This document shows, piece after piece, positions 15,481 through 25,303 of a stretch of 64,000 nucleotides of DNA (its first letter is position 1; every line of letters starts with the position of its first letter). Origin of the DNA: JBPYFK01 sp051984675 (GTDB lineage Bacteria; Actinomycetota; Actinomycetes; Mycobacteriales; Pseudonocardiaceae); assembly GCA_051984675.1 (NCBI GenBank), contig JBPYFK010000020.1:124001-188000 (forward strand), written 5' to 3'. A model generated the notes under the pieces. The model saw nothing but the letters and a program-made list of their open reading frames with translations, was not told where the DNA came from and did not search any database. The translations under genes and the position numbers were made by a program.

Positions 15481-16971
15481 ATGGCAGACAGCACGGAGCA
15501 GCGGGCGAGCAGTGAAAGCGGCAATCACACCGAGGCCGGGGTGGCCACCCCGGCCGAGCCGATCGACGACCTCGTGAGCACACATCACACGCTCACGGTC
15601 GAAGGCCGCGAGATCGCCTACACGGCCACCACCGGCCGGGTCGTGCTGCGCGAGGAGGTACACACTGACGGCAAGTTCGACGGGCACCTCCCGAAGGCCG
15701 AGGTGTTCCTGACGTCGTACGTCCTCGACACGGCCGAGCCAGGCAGCCGCCCGGTGACCTTCGCGTTCAACGGCGGCCCGGGATCGTCCAGCGTGTGGCT
15801 GCACGTGGGTCTGCTGGGGCCGCGCCGTGTGCTTTCCGGTGACGCCGGCGCTTTGGTTCCTCCCCCGTACGGCCTGGTGGACAACACCGAAACCCTGCTG
15901 GCACACAGTGACCTGGTGTTCATCGACCCGGTGTCCACCGGCTACTCGCGGGCGGTGAAAGGCGGTAAGCCTGACGAGTACCACGGCTACAGCCGCGATA
16001 TCGAGTCGGTGGGCGAGGTGATCCGGCTCTGGACCTCCCGCAACGGACGCTGGATGTCGCCGAAGTACCTCGCCGGCGAGTCCTACGGCACGCTGCGGGC
16101 TGCCGGGCTCGCCGAGCACCTGCAAACCCGGTACGGGATGTACCTCAACGGGTTGCTGCTGATCTCGTCGGTGCTGGACATGGGAACGATCCGGTTCACC
16201 GATGGCAACGACCTGGCGTACGCGCTGTTCTTGCCGACCTACGCGGCTATCGCCCACTACCACGGTCAGCACGGTGACCGGTCGTTGCGCGAGATCCTCG
16301 ACGAGGCCGAGGAATTCGCCTCGCGGGACTATCCGTGGGCGCTGGCGCGTGGCGCGCGTTTGTCCCCATCGGAGCGAGCCGAAGCGGTGCGCCGCACCGC
16401 GTGGTTGACCGGCCTGTCCGAGGACTACGTCGATCGGGTGGACCTGCGCATCGAACACATCCGGTTCTTCACCGAACTGCTGCGCCACCAGCGGCTCACG
16501 GTCGGCCGCATGGACGGGCGATTCACCGGTTGGGAGGCCGACGCGGCCGGGGAACGTTTCACCAACGACCCGAGCATTTCAGGTATCCAGGGCGCTTACA
16601 GCTCGGCGATCAACCACTACCTGCGGGTCGAGCTGGACTACGTCAGCGACCTGCCGTACGAGATCATCACCAGCCGGGTGCAACCCTGGTCGTTCAAGGA
16701 GTTCGAAGGAACGCAGGTGTCCGTGGCCGACAAGCTGGCCGCCGCGATGCGGGCCAACCCGCACCTTCGGGTGCATGTCGGGTGCGGCTACACGGACGGC
16801 GCGACGCCGTACTTCGCCGCCGAGCATGTGCTCGCGCGACTCGCGATTCCGCCAGAACTTCGGGACAACATCGAGGTCAAGTACTACCCGGCCGGGCACA
16901 TGATGTACGTGCACGAACCGTCGCGGGTGCAGCAGTCGGCCGATCTCGCGGACTTCGTCGCCCGGAGGTGA
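15481..16971 (+). CDS. serine carboxypeptidase-like protein (peptidase family S10)
   Basis: 496 aa. The alpha/beta-hydrolase triad is visible: FAFNGGPGSSSVWLH (oxyanion region), GESYGTLRAAGLAEHL (nucleophile Ser), GYTDGATPYFAAEHVL (Asp) and YPAGHMMYVHEPSR (His). No signal peptide is apparent at this start, so the enzyme is predicted to be cytoplasmic. Bacterial S10 members are little studied; release of C-terminal residues from peptides is expected. An in-frame GTG at 15472 is the alternative start. It ends convergent with the peptide-ABC operon, but a link to peptide use is only suggestive. Confidence 0.88.
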   Translation: MADSTEQRASSESGNHTEAGVATPAEPIDDLVSTHHTLTVEGREIAYTATTGRVVLREEVHTDGKFDGHLPKAEVFLTSYVLDTAEPGSRPVTFAFNGGPGSSSVWLHVGLLGPRRVLSGDAGALVPPPYGLVDNTETLLAHSDLVFIDPVSTGYSRAVKGGKPDEYHGYSRDIESVGEVIRLWTSRNGRWMSPKYLAGESYGTLRAAGLAEHLQTRYGMYLNGLLLISSVLDMGTIRFTDGNDLAYALFLPTYAAIAHYHGQHGDRSLREILDEAEEFASRDYPWALARGARLSPSERAEAVRRTAWLTGLSEDYVDRVDLRIEHIRFFTELLRHQRLTVGRMDGRFTGWEADAAGERFTNDPSISGIQGAYSSAINHYLRVELDYVSDLPYEIITSRVQPWSFKEFEGTQVSVADKLAAAMRANPHLRVHVGCGYTDGATPYFAAEHVLARLAIPPELRDNIEVKYYPAGHMMYVHEPSRVQQSADLADFVARR

Positions 16972-17005
16972 GTGCGAGCAGCTCGCGGGGTCTGGAGAGA
17001 ACGCA

Positions 17006-17022
17006 GTGAAAGCGTCGTTCAC
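17006..17022. repeat. single form-B-like repeat core
   Basis: GTGAAAGCGTCGTTCAC, unpaired, between the convergent carboxypeptidase and the last ABC gene. Confidence 0.85.
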
Positions 17023-17183
17023 TGTCACAGCCACAGCGCGGGGTGCCGGCTCAAGGTCACGGCGCCGGCGCGCGTGGGCTGCGGACAGAACTCCTTGGGG
17101 CCAGAAAGCTCACGACTCCAACGGCACCGCGGGATCGAACGGCAGCGGGACGACTCGACGCGCGGTCTCACCTAGCGAGGCTT

Positions 17184-18197
17184 TCAGCTCACCACCTGCG
17201 GAAGCTCCTCGGCGAAATGGCACGCCGAGTTGTGGTCGCCCAACCGCACCGCCAACGACGGTTCTTCGTCGGCACAGATCTGCTCCGCCTTCCAGCAGCG
17301 GGTTCGGAACCGGCAGCCGGACGGCGGGTCCGCGGGGCTGGGAACATCGCCGGTGAGCCGGATCACGTCGCGCTTGCCGCGCAGCCCGGGGTCCGGGACT
17401 GGTACGGCGGACAGCAGTGCCTGGGTATAGGGGTGTTGCGGGCGCTCGTAGATCTGCTCCTCAGTTCCCGTCTCGACGATCTTGCCGAGGTACATCACGG
17501 CCACCCGGTTGGACAGGTGCCGAACGACGCCCAAGTCGTGTGCGATGAAGATGTACGACAGCCCGAACTCCGCCTGCAACTCGGCGAGCAGGTTCATGAC
17601 CTGGGCCTGGATGGAGACGTCCAGTGCGGACACCGGTTCGTCGCAGATGATGACCTTCGGGCGCAGTGCCAGGGCCCGGGCGATGCCGATGCGCTGCCGC
17701 TGCCCGCCGGAGAACTGGTGCGGGTACCGGTGGATGTGCTCCGGGTTGAGCCCGACCACGTCCAGCAGCTCCTGCACCTTGCGCCGCCGGTCACCCTTGG
17801 GGGCGACCTCCGGGTGGATTTCGAAGGGCTCGCCCACGATGTCCCCGACGGTCATTCGCGGGTTGAGCGAGCTGTACGGGTCTTGCAGCACGATCTGCAT
17901 GTCGCGGCGCAGCCGGCGCAGTTCCGCGCCCCGCATCGCGTACATGTCGCGGCCCTCGAACCGCGTCGAGCCGCCGGTGGGCTTCTCCAACCGCATGAGC
18001 ACCTGCGCGAGCGTGGACTTGCCGCAGCCGGACTCGCCGACGACACCGAGCGTTTCACCCCGGTGGAGGTCGAACGACACGCCGTCCACGGCCTTCACGT
18101 GCCCCACCGTGCGCTTGAAGACCACGCCGACGTTGATCGGGTAGTGCTTGACGAGGTCCCGGACCTGTAGCAGAGGACCGGATGTCGGGTCAGTCAC
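17184..18197 (-). CDS. dppF: di/oligopeptide ABC transporter, second ATPase (DppF/OppF-like)
   Basis: 337 aa ABC ATPase. Walker A GESGCGKSTLAQ, signature FSGGQRQRIGIARALA, Walker B IICDEPVSALDVS, H-loop FIAHDL, and the C-terminal oligopeptide/dipeptide domain (CRFRTRCWKAEQIC). Last gene of the operon. Its GTG start overlaps the end of the preceding ATPase by 8 bp, suggesting coupled translation. Confidence 0.92.
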   Translation of the reverse strand: MTDPTSGPLLQVRDLVKHYPINVGVVFKRTVGHVKAVDGVSFDLHRGETLGVVGESGCGKSTLAQVLMRLEKPTGGSTRFEGRDMYAMRGAELRRLRRDMQIVLQDPYSSLNPRMTVGDIVGEPFEIHPEVAPKGDRRRKVQELLDVVGLNPEHIHRYPHQFSGGQRQRIGIARALALRPKVIICDEPVSALDVSIQAQVMNLLAELQAEFGLSYIFIAHDLGVVRHLSNRVAVMYLGKIVETGTEEQIYERPQHPYTQALLSAVPVPDPGLRGKRDVIRLTGDVPSPADPPSGCRFRTRCWKAEQICADEEPSLAVRLGDHNSACHFAEELPQVVS

Positions 18198-19203
18198 GGG
18201 TCATCAGCTCCTCGGCGAAGTGGCAGGCGCTCGCACGCCCGAAGCCCAGGTCGTGGAGTGCGGGCTGCTCATGCCCGCAACGCCGCACCGCCATCCGGCA
18301 GCGCGGGTGGAAGGGACACCCGCCGGGGATGTCGGTCAGGTTCGGCGGCAGACCCTTGATGGTCGAGAGTTGGTGCCCCTTGAGGTCGATGCGGGGAATG
18401 CTGGCCATCAGCCCTTCGGTGTAGGGGTGCCCCGGTCGCCGGTACAGCGACACCGCGTCGGAGTGTTCGACGATCCGGCCGGCGTACATGACCACGATCC
18501 GGTCCGCGACCTCGGCGACGACGCCGAGGTCGTGCGTGATCAGGATCAGCCCCATGCCGCGCTCCCGGCGCAGCTCGTCGAGCAGGTCCATGATCTGGGC
18601 CTGCACGGTGACGTCCAGTGCGGTGGTCGGCTCGTCCGCGATGAGCAGTTCCGGGTCGAGGGCCAGCGCCATCGCGATCATGGCGCGTTGCCGCATGCCG
18701 CCGGAGAACTGGTGTGGATAGTCGTGGACGCGCTGCTTGGCGTGGGGGATCTTCACCTGGTCCAGCAGCTCGACCGCCATCGCGTTCGCGTCCTTGCGGG
18801 ACATGCCCCGGCGCAGGCGCAGCTGCTCAGCGACCTGGAAGCCCACGGTGTAGACGGGGTTGAGGGCGGACAACGCGTCCTGGAAGATCATCGCCATGTT
18901 CTCGCCGCGCAGCGCCCGCCGCCGCTGCGGTGTCGCGTCGAGCAACTCTTCCCCCCGGTAGCGGATGGAACCCCCGGTGACGTGCCCCGGCGGGGTGTCC
19001 AGAATTCCCATGACGGTCTGGGCCGTGACACTCTTGCCGGAACCGGACTCTCCAAGCACGGCAAGGGTTTCGCCGGCCTTGACGTGGTAGCTGACCCCGT
19101 TGAGCACCTTGGCGATCCCGTCCTGCGTACGGAATTCCACATGCAGGTCGGAGATCTCCAGCAGGTTCGCGCTCGCGACGCGGTATGAGTCCACTTGCGA
19201 CAC
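18190..19203 (-). CDS. dppD: di/oligopeptide ABC transporter, first ATPase (DppD/OppD-like)
   Basis: 337 aa. Walker A GESGSGKSVTAQTVM, signature FSGGMRQRAMIAMALA, Walker B LLIADEPTTALDVT, H-loop LITHDLGVVAEVAD, and the C-terminal cysteine-containing domain (CPFHPRCRMAVRRC) that in some homologues binds Fe-S. GTG start with AGGAG 6 nt upstream. It forms a heterodimer with the DppF-like partner. Confidence 0.93.
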   Translation of the reverse strand: MSQVDSYRVASANLLEISDLHVEFRTQDGIAKVLNGVSYHVKAGETLAVLGESGSGKSVTAQTVMGILDTPPGHVTGGSIRYRGEELLDATPQRRRALRGENMAMIFQDALSALNPVYTVGFQVAEQLRLRRGMSRKDANAMAVELLDQVKIPHAKQRVHDYPHQFSGGMRQRAMIAMALALDPELLIADEPTTALDVTVQAQIMDLLDELRRERGMGLILITHDLGVVAEVADRIVVMYAGRIVEHSDAVSLYRRPGHPYTEGLMASIPRIDLKGHQLSTIKGLPPNLTDIPGGCPFHPRCRMAVRRCGHEQPALHDLGFGRASACHFAEELMTRD

Positions 19204-19212
19204 TCGCTTCTC

Positions 19213-20187
19213 CTAACGCATCTTCGGGTCGAGTGCGTCGCGGATCGCGTCGCCCAACATGACGAACGCGAGCACGGTCGTGACCAGGAACCCGGCGGGA
19301 AACAGCAGCATGTGCGGCGCGGAGACGAGGTAGTTCTTCGAGTCCGCGATCATCACGCCCCAGGACACGACCGGGTAACGCAACCCGATCCCCATGAACG
19401 ACAGCGTGGCCTCGGCGCCGATAAATCCGCCGAGTGCGATGGTCGCGTACACGAGAACGGGCGCCAGGCAGTTCGGCAGCAGGTGACGCAGAATCACCCG
19501 GGAGGGTTTCGCTCCGAGCGCGCGTGCCGCCTTGACATAGTCCTGCTGCTTGGCCGCGATGGCCGCCGAGCGCATGATCCGCATCGCGATCGGCCAGGAC
19601 AGCAGCGCGATCGAGGCGACCACCTGGCTGATCACCCGTACGCCGCTCGGGTTGTCCACCCCGGCGTTGAACGTGGTCAGGATGACGATGGCGCCGAGCA
19701 CGAACGGCAGGCCGAGGAAGATCTCGGAGAACCGCGACAGCAGGCTGTCCAGCAGTCCTCCGTAGTAGCCGGACAGCACCCCGACCACTGATCCGATGAG
19801 GACGGTCGCGATGGTGGACAGGAAACCGACGACGATCGAGGCGCGGGTGCCGTAGATGGTGCGCGCGTAGATGTCCCGGCCCAGGTCGTCGTAGCCGAAC
19901 CAGGCGTACACCGACGGTGTCTCGCGGCTGTGGTCGAGGTCCTGGAAGTTCGGATCGACCGAGGTGAACAGCTGCGGGAACACAGTGATCAGCAGCAACG
20001 CCGCGATGATCGACACCGAGAGCAGGAACAGCGGCCGTCGGCGCAGCTCACGCCATGCGTCCGCCCACAGGCCGCGTGGCTTTTCCATCCTGGTCGCGGG
20101 CGCCTGTTGCCGGGGATCGGGGCGGGCCGGCCGGTCGTCGTCGACCTCGCTGGTTGACGGCGCGGCGGTGGCGTTCGGGTCAGTCAT
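19213..20187 (-). CDS. dppC: di/oligopeptide ABC transporter permease (DppC-like)
   Basis: 324 aa with about six membrane spans. The N-terminal ~45 residues are cytoplasmic. The coupling EAA loop reads AAIAAKQQDYVKAARALGAKPSRVILRHLLPN. Its start overlaps the end of the DppB-like gene by 8 bp. Pairs with the other permease to form the channel. Confidence 0.92.
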   Translation of the reverse strand: MTDPNATAAPSTSEVDDDRPARPDPRQQAPATRMEKPRGLWADAWRELRRRPLFLLSVSIIAALLLITVFPQLFTSVDPNFQDLDHSRETPSVYAWFGYDDLGRDIYARTIYGTRASIVVGFLSTIATVLIGSVVGVLSGYYGGLLDSLLSRFSEIFLGLPFVLGAIVILTTFNAGVDNPSGVRVISQVVASIALLSWPIAMRIMRSAAIAAKQQDYVKAARALGAKPSRVILRHLLPNCLAPVLVYATIALGGFIGAEATLSFMGIGLRYPVVSWGVMIADSKNYLVSAPHMLLFPAGFLVTTVLAFVMLGDAIRDALDPKMR

Positions 20188-21106
20188 AGCGAATCCTCGG
20201 GTCCAGAACCGCGTAGAGGACGTCCACGATCAGGTTCATCAGCAGGTAGACGATCACCAGCAGGGTGACGACACCGGTGACGGTGGTGCCCTCCTTGGTC
20301 AGGATCGACTTGAAGATGAGGCCGCCGATCCCGCGAATGTTGAACACGCCTTCGGTCACGATCGCGCCACCCATGAGGGCGCCCAGATCGGTGCCGAGGA
20401 AGGTGATCACCGGAATCAGCGAGTTGCGCAACAGGTGCACGCCCACCACGCGCCGCGGTTCGAGTCCTTTCGCGACGGCGGTACGCACGTAGTCGGCGCG
20501 CTTGTTTTCCATCAGGCTTGTGCGGGTCAACCTGGCGACGTAGGCCATGGACAGGCTGCCCAGCACGAATCCGGGCACGATCAGGTCCGCGAAGCCGGGG
20601 TTCGCCCGGACGGTCGTGCGGATCACGCCAAGTTCGGTTCCGAGCACGATCTGGAGTACGAAGCCGGTCACGAACACCGGTAGCGAGATCAGGAACAGGG
20701 TGGAGACCAGCACCAGGCTGTCCACGTATCCCCGGCCGCGCAGGCCCGTCACGATGCCAGCCCCGATGCCGATCGCGGCTTCGATGATGAGGGCGACGAT
20801 CGCGAGCTTGATGGTCGTCGGGTAGGCACTCTCGATCAGGTGGCTGACCTGCACACCGGCGTAGGTCTGACCGAAGTCCCCGGTGAGAAGTCGTCCGAGG
20901 TACTTGACGTACTGGACGATGATCGGGTCGTCCAGGTTGTACTTGTGGTGCATCTCCGCGACGTAGGCGGCGGGACAGCCCCGGTCGCCGCACTTTCCCG
21001 CGAAGGGGTCACCCGGCACCACCCAGACGAGGCAGTAGATGAGGAACGTCGTCCCCAAGAAGACGGGTATCAACTGCAACAGTCGTCGCAGCACGTAACG
21101 ACCCAC
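20180..21106 (-). CDS. dppB: di/oligopeptide ABC transporter permease (DppB-like)
   Basis: 308 aa. Begins RYVLRRLLQLIPVFLGTTF, typical of DppB. A loop with two cysteines (GKCGDRGCPAAY) faces outside. The EAA loop is MENKRADYVRTAVAKGLEPR. GTG start with AAGGAGG 4 nt upstream. Confidence 0.92.
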   Translation of the reverse strand: MGRYVLRRLLQLIPVFLGTTFLIYCLVWVVPGDPFAGKCGDRGCPAAYVAEMHHKYNLDDPIIVQYVKYLGRLLTGDFGQTYAGVQVSHLIESAYPTTIKLAIVALIIEAAIGIGAGIVTGLRGRGYVDSLVLVSTLFLISLPVFVTGFVLQIVLGTELGVIRTTVRANPGFADLIVPGFVLGSLSMAYVARLTRTSLMENKRADYVRTAVAKGLEPRRVVGVHLLRNSLIPVITFLGTDLGALMGGAIVTEGVFNIRGIGGLIFKSILTKEGTTVTGVVTLLVIVYLLMNLIVDVLYAVLDPRIRYD

Positions 21107-21175
21107 CGAACCTCCTTCGATTCCGGCGGGTTCCGGCTCGCCGCCGGTGGCGGTCCGCCCGAACCCGTCTTGAGA

Positions 21176-22804
21176 TCACTTGGCCAGCGCGGCCGTCCTC
21201 GGGTCGAGGCGTTGGAACGGCGTCCCGATGGCCGAGCTCAACCGGTCCGAGTAGCCGGCTTCCACCGGCGAGTTCCACAAGGGAATGCTGGGCATGTCCT
21301 GCGCCAGGATTCGTTCCGCTTCCTGGTAGCGCTTGTTGGCCTCCTCAACCGTGGGAGCCGCGTTCGCACGGTCGAGTGCCGCATCAAATGCCGGGTTGGA
21401 GTACAGGGGATCGTTTGACGACGCGCCCGTGCGGTACTGCTGGGTCAGGAAGGACTCGATGCTCGGGTAGTCCGCTTCCCAGCCGGTGCGGAACATCCCG
21501 TGGAACTCGTGGTGGTTGCCCTTGCGCCGGAACTCGCTGAACGTGGGTGTGGGCGCGAACACGGCGTTGATTCCCAGGGTCTGGCGGATGCTCGCGGCCA
21601 CCGCCTCGGACCATTCCTTGTGGCCGCCATCGGCGTTGCTCTCGATCGTGAGCGTGCCGTGGAAGCCACCCGCCCGAGCCAGGTACTCCCTCGCCTTCCG
21701 CGGGTCGTACTGGCAGAACTCACCACACTGGTTGGGTACGTAGCCGTCCACTGCGGGCGCGACCCAACCGTCGGCGGGCTTGCGGCTGCCGCCGAACACG
21801 CTTCTGGTGATCCGGGGCCGGTCGATGGCCATGGAAACGGCCTTGCGGAAGTCCGGGTTGCGGAACTTCGGGTCGTACAGCGGGAACGAGATGGTCTGGA
21901 TGACCAGGCCCGGTTTCGCGACCGCGCGCGACCCCAGATCCTTCCTCCAGCGATCACCGGTGAGTGCCGAGACCGGGACCTGCTCCAGGTAGTCCAGGTT
22001 CGCGGAGACGAGGTCCTGGTACGCGCTGTCCATGTCGTCGTACACCTGAAGCGTCAGGTTCTTGACTCTCGGCCGGTCGTCGCCCCTGTACTGGTCGTAG
22101 CGGGTGAGCTTCATGTCAACGTTCGGCGTGCGGGACACGAACCTGAACGGGCCGTTGCCGATCGGGTGTTGCTCGAACCCTTTCGGGTTGACGAAGAAGC
22201 TGTCCGGCAGCGGGAAGAACGCGTTGTAGCCGAGCATGATCGGGAAGATCGCCAGTGGGTATTTCAGGGTCACCTGGAACGTCGTGTCGTCGATGACCTT
22301 CAGCCCGAACATCTGCCTCACCGGAGGTGGGGCGGTGGGCCCCGCGGCCCCGCTGGCGTCCGAGTCGGACGGGTGGACCTCGTCGTAGCCCGCGATGGGC
22401 GCGAGGTAGCTCGCGTTCAACTGCCCGTTCGGGGCATACGCGGTGTAGTTCCAGGCGTCCACGAAGTTCTTGCTCTTGACGGGGGTGCCGTCGTGGAACG
22501 TCCACCCCGGTTTGAGCTTGATGGTGAAGACCCGGTGATCGGGTGACGGTGTGATCGACTCCGCCATCTCGTTGACCGGCTTGGCGGCGGTGGGCTCGTA
22601 CTTCACCAGCCCCGCGAACATCGCGTCCAGGGCGGTCGTGCCGAAGTTCTCACCAGTGTCGCCGGGGACCAGCGGGTTCTGCGGCTCTCCCCAGTCCACG
22701 GTGATGCCGTCGCCGGAGCTGCTGTCACCTCCACCGCAGCCCCCAGCCATCAAGGCGACGGCCATGACGACCGCGGCCCAGACGGTCCACCGTCGCTTGC
22801 CCAT
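21176..22804 (-). CDS. dppA: peptide-binding lipoprotein of the ABC transporter (DppA/OppA-like)
   Basis: 542 aa extracytoplasmic solute-binding protein, family 5. Signal peptide with lipobox (VALMAGGC), so it is lipid-anchored at the outer face of the membrane. YEPTAAKPVNEMAESITPSP and FTIKLKPGWTFHDGTPV are typical. First gene of a five-gene operon encoding binding protein, two permeases and two ATPases. Dipeptides or oligopeptides are the likely cargo; the exact substrate is not predictable. The gap upstream contains CCGCC-GAATT-GGCGG near 22863, a possible operator. Confidence 0.92.
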   Translation of the reverse strand: MGKRRWTVWAAVVMAVALMAGGCGGGDSSSGDGITVDWGEPQNPLVPGDTGENFGTTALDAMFAGLVKYEPTAAKPVNEMAESITPSPDHRVFTIKLKPGWTFHDGTPVKSKNFVDAWNYTAYAPNGQLNASYLAPIAGYDEVHPSDSDASGAAGPTAPPPVRQMFGLKVIDDTTFQVTLKYPLAIFPIMLGYNAFFPLPDSFFVNPKGFEQHPIGNGPFRFVSRTPNVDMKLTRYDQYRGDDRPRVKNLTLQVYDDMDSAYQDLVSANLDYLEQVPVSALTGDRWRKDLGSRAVAKPGLVIQTISFPLYDPKFRNPDFRKAVSMAIDRPRITRSVFGGSRKPADGWVAPAVDGYVPNQCGEFCQYDPRKAREYLARAGGFHGTLTIESNADGGHKEWSEAVAASIRQTLGINAVFAPTPTFSEFRRKGNHHEFHGMFRTGWEADYPSIESFLTQQYRTGASSNDPLYSNPAFDAALDRANAAPTVEEANKRYQEAERILAQDMPSIPLWNSPVEAGYSDRLSSAIGTPFQRLDPRTAALAK

Positions 22805-23022
22805 CAGTCCTCACCCTGCCTTCGCGTCGAGCGCTGGGGCGCGCAAAGCCGTGGCGGTCACCCGCCGAATTGGCGGTAAACGTAGGGGAGAAGGTGGCGG
22901 TACCAGCGCACTGACCAAAAGGCGACACGAACTGATTCGATTCAGTACCCGATCCACTCACATGCCGTGCGACCGGGTTCACATGACGGGAAGTCGCTGG
23001 AACTGGCGGCTGGTAGCGGGAC

Positions 23023-23976
23023 TTAGCTGATGGACAGCGCGATGCCGTCCAGGATGTCGTGCTCGCTCACGACGAGTTCGCCGATGCCCGCGCGCTCGGA
23101 GAGCTCGTCGGCGAGCACCTTTGTCACCAGTGCGCCGCCGCCGATCACGTCCACCCGCCCGGGATGCATCGGGCCGATCGCCGCACGCTGGTCGTGCGTC
23201 ATCGTCAGCAGGCTGTGCGTGGTGGTGTCGAGTTGCTCCCTCGACAGCCGGGACAGGTGGATGGCCTGCGGGTCGTATTCCGGCAGGTCCTGGGACACCG
23301 CGGACAGCGTCGTGACCGTTCCGGCCACCCCGACCCACGTCTTCGCCTGTGTCGCGTCGACTGCCGCGAACGCCGCGTCCAGGATCTGGCGGGCCACCTT
23401 CTCCGCGGAACGCACCTCGTCGTCCGTTGGCGGGTCGGTGTGCAGGCAGCGCTCGGTCAGCCGCACGCACCCGACGTCGGCGGAGTAGGCGGCGGCGATG
23501 TCGGCACGTACCCCGTCCCAGCGACCCACCACCAGCTCGGTCGACCCCCCGCCTACGTCGGTCACGACGAACGGGCCGTCGGCGGGGTCGAGGTCGCCGA
23601 CGGCCCCCGTGAACGACAGCCGTGCCTCCTCGTCACCGGTGATCACCTCGGCGTCGACGCCGAGGGTGGCGCGCACCATGGAGAAGAACTCCTCGCGGTT
23701 ACTGGCGTCCCGCGTCGCAGAGGTCGCGACCATCCGCACCCGCTCGGCGTCGTAGCGGCGTGCGGTCGCGGTGTAGTCCTGGAGCGCCGCGCGGGTGCGT
23801 TCCAACGCTTCGGCGGCGAGCTTGCCGGTCGCGTCGACGCCCTGGCCGAGCCGGACGATCCGCATTTCCCGGTGCAGGTCGTGCACCTCTCGAGTGCCGT
23901 CGTCGTGCACCGTGATATCGGCCACCAGCAGTCGGATGGAGTTCGTACCGCAGTCAATCGCCGCGACCCGCGACAT
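23023..23976 (-). CDS. ppx: exopolyphosphatase / pppGpp phosphatase family
   Basis: 317 aa, of the acetate-kinase/hsp70/actin fold. AAIDCGTNSIRLLVADI is the N-terminal phosphate motif, GDEEARLSFTGAV follows, and VVTDVGGGSTELVVG is the second phosphate motif. It is the short form lacking the C-terminal HD domain, like mycobacterial Ppx2 beside DUF501. Hydrolyses polyphosphate ends or guanosine pentaphosphate. GTG 23979, 8 nt after GAGGAG, is an equally good start. Confidence 0.9.
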   Translation of the reverse strand: MSRVAAIDCGTNSIRLLVADITVHDDGTREVHDLHREMRIVRLGQGVDATGKLAAEALERTRAALQDYTATARRYDAERVRMVATSATRDASNREEFFSMVRATLGVDAEVITGDEEARLSFTGAVGDLDPADGPFVVTDVGGGSTELVVGRWDGVRADIAAAYSADVGCVRLTERCLHTDPPTDDEVRSAEKVARQILDAAFAAVDATQAKTWVGVAGTVTTLSAVSQDLPEYDPQAIHLSRLSREQLDTTTHSLLTMTHDQRAAIGPMHPGRVDVIGGGALVTKVLADELSERAGIGELVVSEHDILDGIALSIS

Positions 23977-24102
23977 CACGCCTCACACTCCTCGTACTCG
24001 GTATGCCGCCCGCCCCGCCCACGCTAGTCGCTGTGCGCCGGCGGACCCCAGTGGTCTCCGCACTCCGGCCGCAGGCTGCGGTGGCGGAGCGGGGCGGTTG
24101 GG

Positions 24103-24137
24103 GCGGTTGGGTGTGGTCTTTCACCACACCCAACCGC
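24103..24137. other. 15-bp perfect stem-loop in the ppx-mazG divergent region
   Basis: GCGGTTGGGTGTGGT, loop CTTTC, then the exact reverse complement. It is 42 bp upstream of the mazG ATG and upstream of ppx, so it is not a 3' terminator of either. Could be an attenuator in the mazG leader. Its centre (GGTCTTTCACC) resembles part of the inverted-repeat family. Confidence 0.6.
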
Positions 24138-24178
24138 GCCTAGCCCGGCCGGGCTACCGGCTTGGAAGAATCAGGGGC

Positions 24179-25210
24179 ATGGGTGATGCGAAAGTCGTCG
24201 ATGGCTGCGCCGTGGTGCTCATCGACGATCGGCTCGGACAGTCCGTTCCTTCCGCAGCTGTTCCGCTGTTGCGCGACGCGGCCGCCGCTTACGCGGAACG
24301 AGGCTTGGCTGAGGCGACACGTCAGTCGCTCGGTCTGGCGATACCACCGCCGACGGCCGACCTGCTTGCCGAGGCCGCGCGGCACTCGGTGGTGCTCGTC
24401 GCGCCCGCACCTGGCGACGCTGAAGCGGACGCACTGCGCGCTGCCGGCGCGAGCGTCGTCGGCCCGGCGGTGCCGCCCGGTGTGGAGTTGCTGGACGCTG
24501 TGACCGTGATGGATCGGCTGCGGTCGCCGGGTGGCTGCCCTTGGGACGCGGAACAGACGCACGAGTCCCTGCGCAAGTATCTCGTCGAGGAGACCTACGA
24601 ACTGCTGGACGCTATCGAGCACGCCGACCGGGAGGTCCTGCGAGAGGAACTCGGCGACGTCCTCCTGCAAGTCCTGTTCCACGCCCGGGTCGCCACCGAG
24701 GACGGAACTGACCCCTTCGACATCGACGATGTGGCGGCGGGGCTGGTCAGCAAACTCGTCTCGCGCCACCCGAACGTGTTCGCCGAGGACAGCAGCGTCC
24801 TGGACGCCGAGTCGCAGCACGCGCGCTGGGAAGAGCTCAAGCAGCAGGAAAAGCAACGAGAGTCCATTGTGGATGGCGTGGCCACCGGTCAGCCGGCGGT
24901 GGCCTTGGCGGCCAAGCTGGTGCAACGCGCTGATCGTCATGGGGTTCCGCACGACCTGCTGCCGGATGGCGATTCCACCGGCGATCGACTGTTCGCGCTG
25001 GCCGCTCAAGCCAGCCGGGCCGGCGAGGACCCTGAGGGCGAACTGCGTGCCACGGCCGTGCGCTTGATCGAACGGATCAGGACTGCTGAGCGCCGGGCCA
25101 AGCGGGACGGCCACGACCCAACACGCATGACGCCCGAGCAGTGGCGGTGCGCCTGGGCGGAGGCCGAGTCAGGCGAGGACGCCGCCGCTGACGTCGCGGA
25201 GGGGCATTGA
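24179..25210 (+). CDS. mazG: nucleoside triphosphate pyrophosphohydrolase MazG
   Basis: 343 aa. Hydrolyses (d)NTPs to monophosphates, cleaning oxidised or excess nucleotides. The N-terminal ~110 residues are actinobacteria-specific. The MazG core starts DRLRSPGGCPWDAEQTHESL and has the metal-binding EETYELLDAI and REELGDVLLQVLFHARV helices. A second, partial MazG-like half follows. Same gene order (mazG-eno) as mycobacteria. Weak ribosome binding site at ATG 24179. Confidence 0.92.
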   Translation: MGDAKVVDGCAVVLIDDRLGQSVPSAAVPLLRDAAAAYAERGLAEATRQSLGLAIPPPTADLLAEAARHSVVLVAPAPGDAEADALRAAGASVVGPAVPPGVELLDAVTVMDRLRSPGGCPWDAEQTHESLRKYLVEETYELLDAIEHADREVLREELGDVLLQVLFHARVATEDGTDPFDIDDVAAGLVSKLVSRHPNVFAEDSSVLDAESQHARWEELKQQEKQRESIVDGVATGQPAVALAAKLVQRADRHGVPHDLLPDGDSTGDRLFALAAQASRAGEDPEGELRATAVRLIERIRTAERRAKRDGHDPTRMTPEQWRCAWAEAESGEDAAADVAEGH

Positions 25211-25241
25211 AGCAGGACGACACCCGCTGCGGACGGGAGCG

Positions 25242-25289
25242 GTGAAAGACGCTTTCACTGCGCCCGGCTGCGGTGAAAGCGTCTTTCAC
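25242..25289. repeat. intergenic inverted-repeat unit (A-B pair)
   Basis: Consensus form A at 25242-25258 and exact form B at 25273-25289, 14 bp apart, between the convergent mazG and TPR genes. Confidence 0.9.
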
Positions 25290-25303
25290 CGCAATCCTGG
25301 GGC

